In this document: positions 59,096 through 64,000 of the stretch, piece by piece | Layout of the letters: the number at the start of each line of letters is the position of its first letter | How positions within the stretch are numbered: position 1 is the stretch's first letter | Assembly: GCA_035772785.1 (NCBI GenBank) | Contig: JAOCPU010000016.1 | Coordinates: forward strand, 310,001-374,000 | Direction of reading: 5' to 3' | Source of the DNA: Phlebiopsis flavidoalba | Lineage: Eukaryota; Basidiomycota; Agaricomycetes; Polyporales; Phanerochaetaceae | Length of the DNA: 64,000 nucleotides | Notes under the pieces: model-generated | The model's database searches: none | The model's input: only the letters and a program-made list of their open reading frames with translations | Told to the model about the DNA's origin: nothing | Program-made: the position numbers and the translations under genes

Positions 59096-60030
59096 ATGTC
59101 CAATCACTTGTTCTGATGCTGTATTCCAGTCCCGTGGGCGGATGTCTCATTCCCTGTCTCTACCTGATCCAGTCGTCCTTGGGATTACGGGGGACTGGCT
59201 AGCTGCCGTCACATGTAGGTACCTTCCTACACCGTCAGTATTTACTTCCAACTCTTTACAGCCCAATAGTCGCTAATTTTTTCTCAGTCATTTTGACTCG
59301 GCCAGAGACCATGCCAGTTTGGATGTCAACTACTAGGGCGATATCGACGACACAGCCGGACGCGTGGCTGTAGGTCGCTGTCGCGGGTGGTCTTTACACC
59401 ATCGTCGCCCTCTTCTTCGCTTTGATCCCGGTACGTCGAAGTTCCCCAGCCGCCTCGTGCACCGCTCAATCGTCGTTTCCTGACGTCTTTTGTCCCCATT
59501 CAGATTCATCGGATCCATTGTGTCGCAAACCACCGCCCCATGTCAAGGGCATATACTCCGTCCTCACATGGATCATCGTCCTTGTCCACATCGTCCGGCT
59601 CGGGCTTCCTGCTCTACTTTGCCTACTCGGGCAAGAACCTCTTCAAAGGGCTGCACCGTTGACAGGGCCACGACTGCGCGTTCCACTTCAAGACGTGGCA
59701 GAAGATCCTCTACACCGTCCTCGTCGTCGTCACCTCGCTCATCAGTGTCTGTGAGTACCCACGAGATCGCTGATCTACGACCGTGTGACTGACATACGCC
59801 ACAGACATCGCGTCGGTCATTGGCCGTTACGTTGACCAGCTGTACGACGAGGTCGACTACTCGCACGAGTACAAGCTCGCCAAGGCGACGAACGCGTCGA
59901 CCTACCAGCCCACGTACTACCCGCCACAGGCTCAGGGAGCGGATGCGCACCAGGGCCTGCATCAACCCTGCTCAGGGCGCGTACCCCTACACCGACCAGG
60001 CCCACTCGTTTCGGCGCGCACAACGCATGA
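59096..60030 (+). CDS. Four-TM Agaricomycete membrane protein with Pro/Tyr tail
   Basis: It starts MSNHLFC then CCIPV, followed by a hydrophobic segment in another frame near 59140-59220. VAVAIVGGVYTIVALFFAFDP-like residues near 59360-59430 and RFIGSIVSQTTA give the next. SGFLLYFAYSGKNLFKG is a third, KTWQKILYTVLVVVTSLISV YIASVIGRYVDQLYDEVDYS a fourth. The soluble tail has YQPTYYPPQAQGADAHQG and AYPYTDQAHSFGAHNA ending at 60030. Four helices plus a tail of YQPTYYPP / YPYTD..SFG match an uncharacterised Agaricomycete family resembling tetraspan proteins. At least three indels, one after HSF. Confidence 0.7.
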
Positions 60031-60791
60031 AAAACGTCACATGATATATTTCTTGTAGCTGAGGCTCTGATGTGCGTCGGCAACGCTTGTTTTTCCCTTG
60101 GGCGCAGATGTAAGATGATTTTTTGTTGTGGAAATCATTGCTTTCAGCTATTTATTACTCGGTACATACCAGGACCTGTATCACCTGAAACCTAAGGTTA
60201 CGGACCTTTCTCCACATCTGCTCTAGTTATACACCGAAAACAGCTAAATCTAGTGTGAAAACGATCACTGGTCGTTTGCCGCCCGCGTGACATATTGAAG
60301 CGTCCCAAGGCGTAAGGTCGATGAAGTCGTATCCAAGCCGATTGGCGACGGGGGGTGGGGTACTAGGGGTCAAATCCGACGCCTCGAGCGTGTCGATGAG
60401 AACAGCCATCCTCGTCCTGCGCAATTCGTCGGCACGTCGCCTGCGATAACAGCAACACCGCCGCACGCGCCGCTGACGGTCCGTGACGCGCGGATGCCAG
60501 TCCGCGGTCACGCTCCGCACGCGTCGCCATTCGATTATATTCCCGCCGAGCGCGATTTCTGTGTCACACTTTGGGGAACCAGACGGTGATACTTGCGCTC
60601 GATGAGGTCATGGATCCTGAGTACGGAGGCGCACGCTGTCACGTCGCGGGGGAGGCAGGGACTGTGGCAGCACAGCGCTGTTTCAGCGCAATGCGACGCT
60701 CTTCACCGGACGACACCCTAGGACTGTACCCTATTTCAGCAGCCTTCGGAAGAAGCGACTGAGAAAAAAACACCTACGTGCACCTCTAGGT
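60031..60791. other. Intergenic region
   Basis: The minus strand holds a frame containing MAVLIDTLEASDLTPSTPPP at 60227-60520, and a plus frame runs 60571-60762. Neither has recognisable features. Confidence 0.3.
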
Positions 60792-61781
60792 TCATGGCGA
60801 CCGTCGCTCCACGCGCTTGGCTCGAGCATCGTGAGGTCCTCGAGCGCGCGTCAACATTGTCTCGCCCAAGCATCCCGGCAGGCGAGCTCTAAGGAAAGCC
60901 GACCCAACGAGAGTGCGCAAGAAGACCTGCGTCGCAAAAAACGCCGCCGCCACCTCCAGGAGCGTATCTACCGCTGGTGCCGAGCCCTTGCACCAGAGCA
61001 GGATGGTTAAATCGTGCTCGACCAGTGCCGCGGGCGAGCAGCCGCGTGCGGCGGCGGTGTGGGGGCCGGCGGTGACCGACCGCAGGTGCGTATGTAGCGC
61101 GCGAGGACGGAAGGCAGAACGTAAGGCGACAAGACGAGCAGCACCTCGGTGCCGATGAGGGTGCGTACTCAGGGAGGCGCAACTCCGTGAGGGCGGGCGA
61201 GTGTGAGAGGCAGCGTGCGGAGAGTGACGGCGCGGCGCGGCGTGTATATGGGCCAGGCCAGGATGTCGAGTTGGTCTTGAGCACGGGTGGCGTCGGGCGG
61301 TGGCGGCGCGGCGCCAAGGCGGGAGCCGTGAGGAGGGGCGGCCAGCTGGTCGGTTTGCGAGCGTGTTCAGGCTACTGCTCGAGGTGGATTCACGAGCCGT
61401 GCGATGTGCGGGACGAGCATCCCGAGCGCAGCGAAGGTTTCGCTCAGAGTGCGAGAGGGCGAAGGTGTTGTCGAGCGTGAGGTGCGTCCCAGAGGCGCGC
61501 GGGCGTGGGAGACTCTCGGCACGGGCTATCGAGCGTAGGGCGTGAGCGGGCGTGGCGCAGGGACACAGCGGGTGAACGACACCGTAGCGCGGACGCTTTG
61601 GCATGCGGGCGAAGGACGCGGTAGCACATCCACGCTGACACAGGCGGGCCAGCGGACTGAGCAGGTGATGTGTGCTGCTAGCTGACGTGAAGAACGTCGC
61701 GGGTCTCGAGGACGGGTATTGAGTTCTGTGGAAGGTGCCCGCGTGTCCTCCAAGGGTCCCATCAGACAGACTGTCGTCCAT
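60792..61781 (-). other. GC-rich region with longest open frame (329 codons)
   Basis: The frame is Arg/His/Ala/Ser/Pro-rich and probably not itself translated. Another minus-strand frame over the same DNA gives more protein-like hydrophobic pieces: ETFAALGMLVPHIARLVNPP near 61350-61430 and GTEVLLVLSPYVLPSVLARY near 61100-61160. This hints at a frame-broken membrane protein. Identity not determinable. Confidence 0.25.
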
Positions 61782-63400
61782 TAAGCTTCACTCGTGAGAT
61801 AACGAGTGCTACAGTCGACGGCAGACGGGCCGCATCGCCGCGAGCCTCAGGAGTCGCCACGGCGATATCCTGGGGCTTTGCAGTCGCTTCGGAGACACAC
61901 GGGGGGTCCCGTCACGGCAAGCTTGCGCTGGGCCGCGCGGAGCGGCGTGTGTTTGCCCGAGTGAGTATGGCCGCCGTGCTGAACAAGCGCAGACTGGCAC
62001 TCCTCGTGGAACATCGAGTTCACGGACATAATGAGCGAGCGCTGCTTGGTGGTCGGCCGGCGACATCTGCTTGTCGGCGCGAACCGTACGCGTGCCGAGT
62101 ATCATGACACCAAGCTATAAGGACGCCTTCGCGATGGAGTGGGAGGGCGGCCTCGGCATTGCCGAGGGCGTTAGGGCCTATTTGCAGACTTCTGTCAGCA
62201 CTCTCAACTCACCAGACGAAGTTTGCAGCTCCACGAGATACAATTCAATGAGGCAGCGAAGTATGTTCCGCCAGGCTGTACGGGTCCTCCTGGCGTCTCT
62301 GGCCGACATCGTACCGCGGCAGAAGTGTCGCTATACACTGATGTTAGCTGGTACCGAACGTATTTTGGCTCTTGTGCTCCGTATCCTGCGACCCTGCAGG
62401 GAGCACGAGGTAGTGGTGGTAGAAAGCGGGTGAGCGTTTAGAACACTCAGTGCACTTACTGAGGCCGTATCGCGACCGTGGGCCCAACCCAGACATCAGC
62501 ACGCGCACATCTATCTCTGCGGCTTCGTCCTGACTTTCATGGCGACCGTCATGTGGACCACAGGTCTTACTGCCTCAGCACCCGTACCCGCGCACAGCAA
62601 AATCCGCTGAGATGTGCTGTCACGTAACAACACACACGGTGCACGTATTTTGACACGGCATTAGCACCAAGCAGACAGGCGTTACCGCAGAGACCTGCAG
62701 ACACATTAGACTATTACTGAACATCCTAATTACTATATCGTCACACGCTTTAATTACAGAATGGACGCCAGCCCGCACAACGGCTCCGTTCTGGGGGGGG
62801 TGGCTCCTCCTCCTCCAACACCCCTCTCAAAGCAACACCCATTCCACTATCCTCTAATCAGCACCCCTCCTCCCGGCACGCTCCGTCCCGCTCATCCAGG
62901 GCGCACGCAAGCTGCACCTCGCAGAACCTGCACTCTACACAATCCCGCGTGGCGCCCACTGCCCTCCGCGCACGCCCCACTCCTGGAGCCCTCGCTACCA
63001 ACAGGCGTGAGTGGTCTGTGGCGGTTCCCGTACAATTGTGCCGCGGCGGCTTCGAGCACACAAACACGTGCATTGCTTGTTCAGCGCGAGCGCGAGCGTG
63101 CGCGCAGCAGTTGTCGCTAGCACGGGGAGCGTGCTCGAGCGCGTACACGGACCGTCGTCGTCGGCCCCCGCACGGGCTGCAGTGTGAGACGTCTGAGCCG
63201 CGCACTAATCCGGGCGGGTTTATTCTCAGTTTTTTGCTCACACAGGGAGGGTGTCGGGGAGGACAGTATGCTTACCGGAGAACGGCTCCCAGCGAGGGGG
63301 GTGGGGGGTGCGCGCGCCACGAGTTCGCAAGGCCCTCACACCGCCGTGCGCATAGCGGGCGCAGCACAGTACGCGTCGTGAGCGTGTAGGCCGGAGCTGT
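61782..63400. other. GC-rich unassigned region
   Basis: Scattered frames on both strands without recognised domain, signal peptide or clear exon structure. Confidence 0.3.
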
Positions 63401-63444
63401 TTCGCTGAGGGCCTCATATTTGGGACACAGCGGCCAGGGATGTC

Positions 63445-64000
63445 AATCAGCGTTGTGAGCGGCACGGCCGAGTGGCTGATCGCGGTCGGGCGGGATCGCG
63501 GGGGGGTAGGGAGGTGAGGGGTAGATGTGCCCACCACGCGAGGGGCTCTGCGGCTGGGGCGTGCGCAGGTGATGTGCGCGGGCCGAGAAGTTCCAGGTCG
63601 TGGATGGGGCGGCCAGCGACGATGTATGGTGCGAGGGAGGGTGGTGCGGCGGAGGTATGTAGGCGTGGGATCGTGCGGGACGGGAGGGGCGCTGTGAAGG
63701 ACCATTGGTCACTTGATATTGTGAGGGAGGTGAGTCCGGGTGCGTTGGAGAGAAAGGCGAGGAGCTCGGTCGGTCTGTGTCGTGTGAAAGCGTTTTGATA
63801 TGCAGACTGTGAGTTTGGGGGCATGGTGAGATAGGAGGGAGGATATTAAATGCCAGAGTTGTCAGGGCGGATAGATGTTCGAGGTGTTTCAATGTTCAAT
63901 AAATTGCACGAGCGTTCGCATCCAAAGAGAGAGACCCTCGACGCGCGTAGCTGTCAGACTTGTCCATGTGCCAACTTCGGGGCGCGCAGTGGATGCAGGG
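63445..64000 (-). CDS. Partial F-box/LRR-like protein, 5-prime end off window
   Basis: Leucine-rich pieces read LKHLEHLSALTTLAFNILPP, ELLAFLSNAPGLTSLTISSD QWSF, RTIPRLHT, PSLAPYIVAGRPIHDLELLG and WAHLPLTSL. This pattern of short beta-strand-like leucine units is usual in Agaricomycete F-box proteins. Upstream, SLWMRTLVQFIEH-like residues near 63920-63960 extend toward the right edge, so the N-terminal F-box lies beyond the window. The frame changes at least twice. The 3-prime end near 63445 is approximate. Confidence 0.5.

Noticed and set aside
60792..61781. 329-codon minus-strand open frame as a protein
   Set aside because: Extreme His/Arg/Pro/Ala bias. Another frame of the same strand gives more plausible hydrophobic segments, so the long frame is likely a shadow.
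61809..62105. Ankyrin-repeat-like protein on the minus strand
   Set aside because: Only one HTHSGKHTPL-like stretch; no second repeat unit in any frame.
1..64000. Transposons, terminal inverted repeats, CRISPR-like arrays, prokaryotic operons
   Set aside because: No transposase, reverse transcriptase or integrase motifs, no regularly spaced repeats, and the gene structure is eukaryotic with spliceosomal introns.

Overview
The window looks like a nuclear contig of a basidiomycete fungus, most likely a wood-decaying Agaricomycete. Coding segments are joined across short (about 50-55 nt) GT-AG introns. Genes lie 0.1-1 kb apart on both strands with no operons. The repertoire includes a CBM1-GH10 xylanase, a GH12 glucanase, MARVEL-like membrane proteins, F-box/LRR-like proteins, a CPL1-like secreted protein and several lineage-typical orphans. 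No transposon, rRNA, tRNA or CRISPR is supportable. Almost every recognisable gene, including essential ones (POL2, PUP3, DPM1), is cut by 1-2 nt insertions or deletions, often in homopolymers. I read this as uncorrected long-read consensus error and therefore annotate gene spans across frames rather than single open frames.

Layout. 1-7.1 kb is GC-rich: a short direct repeat, a TATA-driven candidate orphan gene with internal repeats, a multi-TM protein, a poorly interpretable GC-rich block, and a CPL1-like cysteine-rich secreted protein. 7.9-10.9 kb holds the divergent pair DPM1 (minus) and a UBR7/mlo2-type UBR-box plus PHD protein (plus) on a 269-bp shared promoter. 11.3-12.3 kb holds a 26-bp perfect palindrome and two CACGTG boxes ahead of a histone-H1/AT-hook-like gene. 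13.35-15.6 kb is the HyuB half of 5-oxoprolinase without the HyuA half. 16.1-18.8 kb is the microtubule bundler ase1/MAP65. 19.9-21.7 kb is the GH10 xylanase; 22.5-24.1 kb an F-box-like gene; 25.4 kb a tiny secreted peptide gene. 26.4-33.8 kb is the catalytic subunit of DNA polymerase epsilon, the largest gene. 34.1-35.8 kb encodes a Rieske plus DUF455 (ferritin-like) fusion.

36.9-42.3 kb holds a GH12 endoglucanase, a convergent MATE transporter and a secreted agmatinase-like ureohydrolase. GNA1 (glucosamine-6-phosphate acetyltransferase) follows at 42.8-43.5 kb. A polytopic membrane protein lies at 46.0-47.3 kb, and three head-to-tail MARVEL-like paralogues at 49.5-53.9 kb. Two small hydrophilic lineage-typical genes at 54.6-56.1 kb precede the proteasome subunit gene pup3. 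A four-TM-like protein lies at 59.1-60.0 kb. The last 4 kb are GC-rich and end in a partial F-box/LRR-like gene running off the right edge.

Functionally the window mixes housekeeping (replication, proteasome, protein mannosylation, UDP-GlcNAc synthesis, spindle) with plant-cell-wall degradation and secretion. I see no biosynthetic cluster. The most novel-looking items are the Rieske-DUF455 fusion, the tandem MARVEL trio, the minute secreted peptide gene at 25.4 kb and the repeat-bearing orphan at 1.7 kb.
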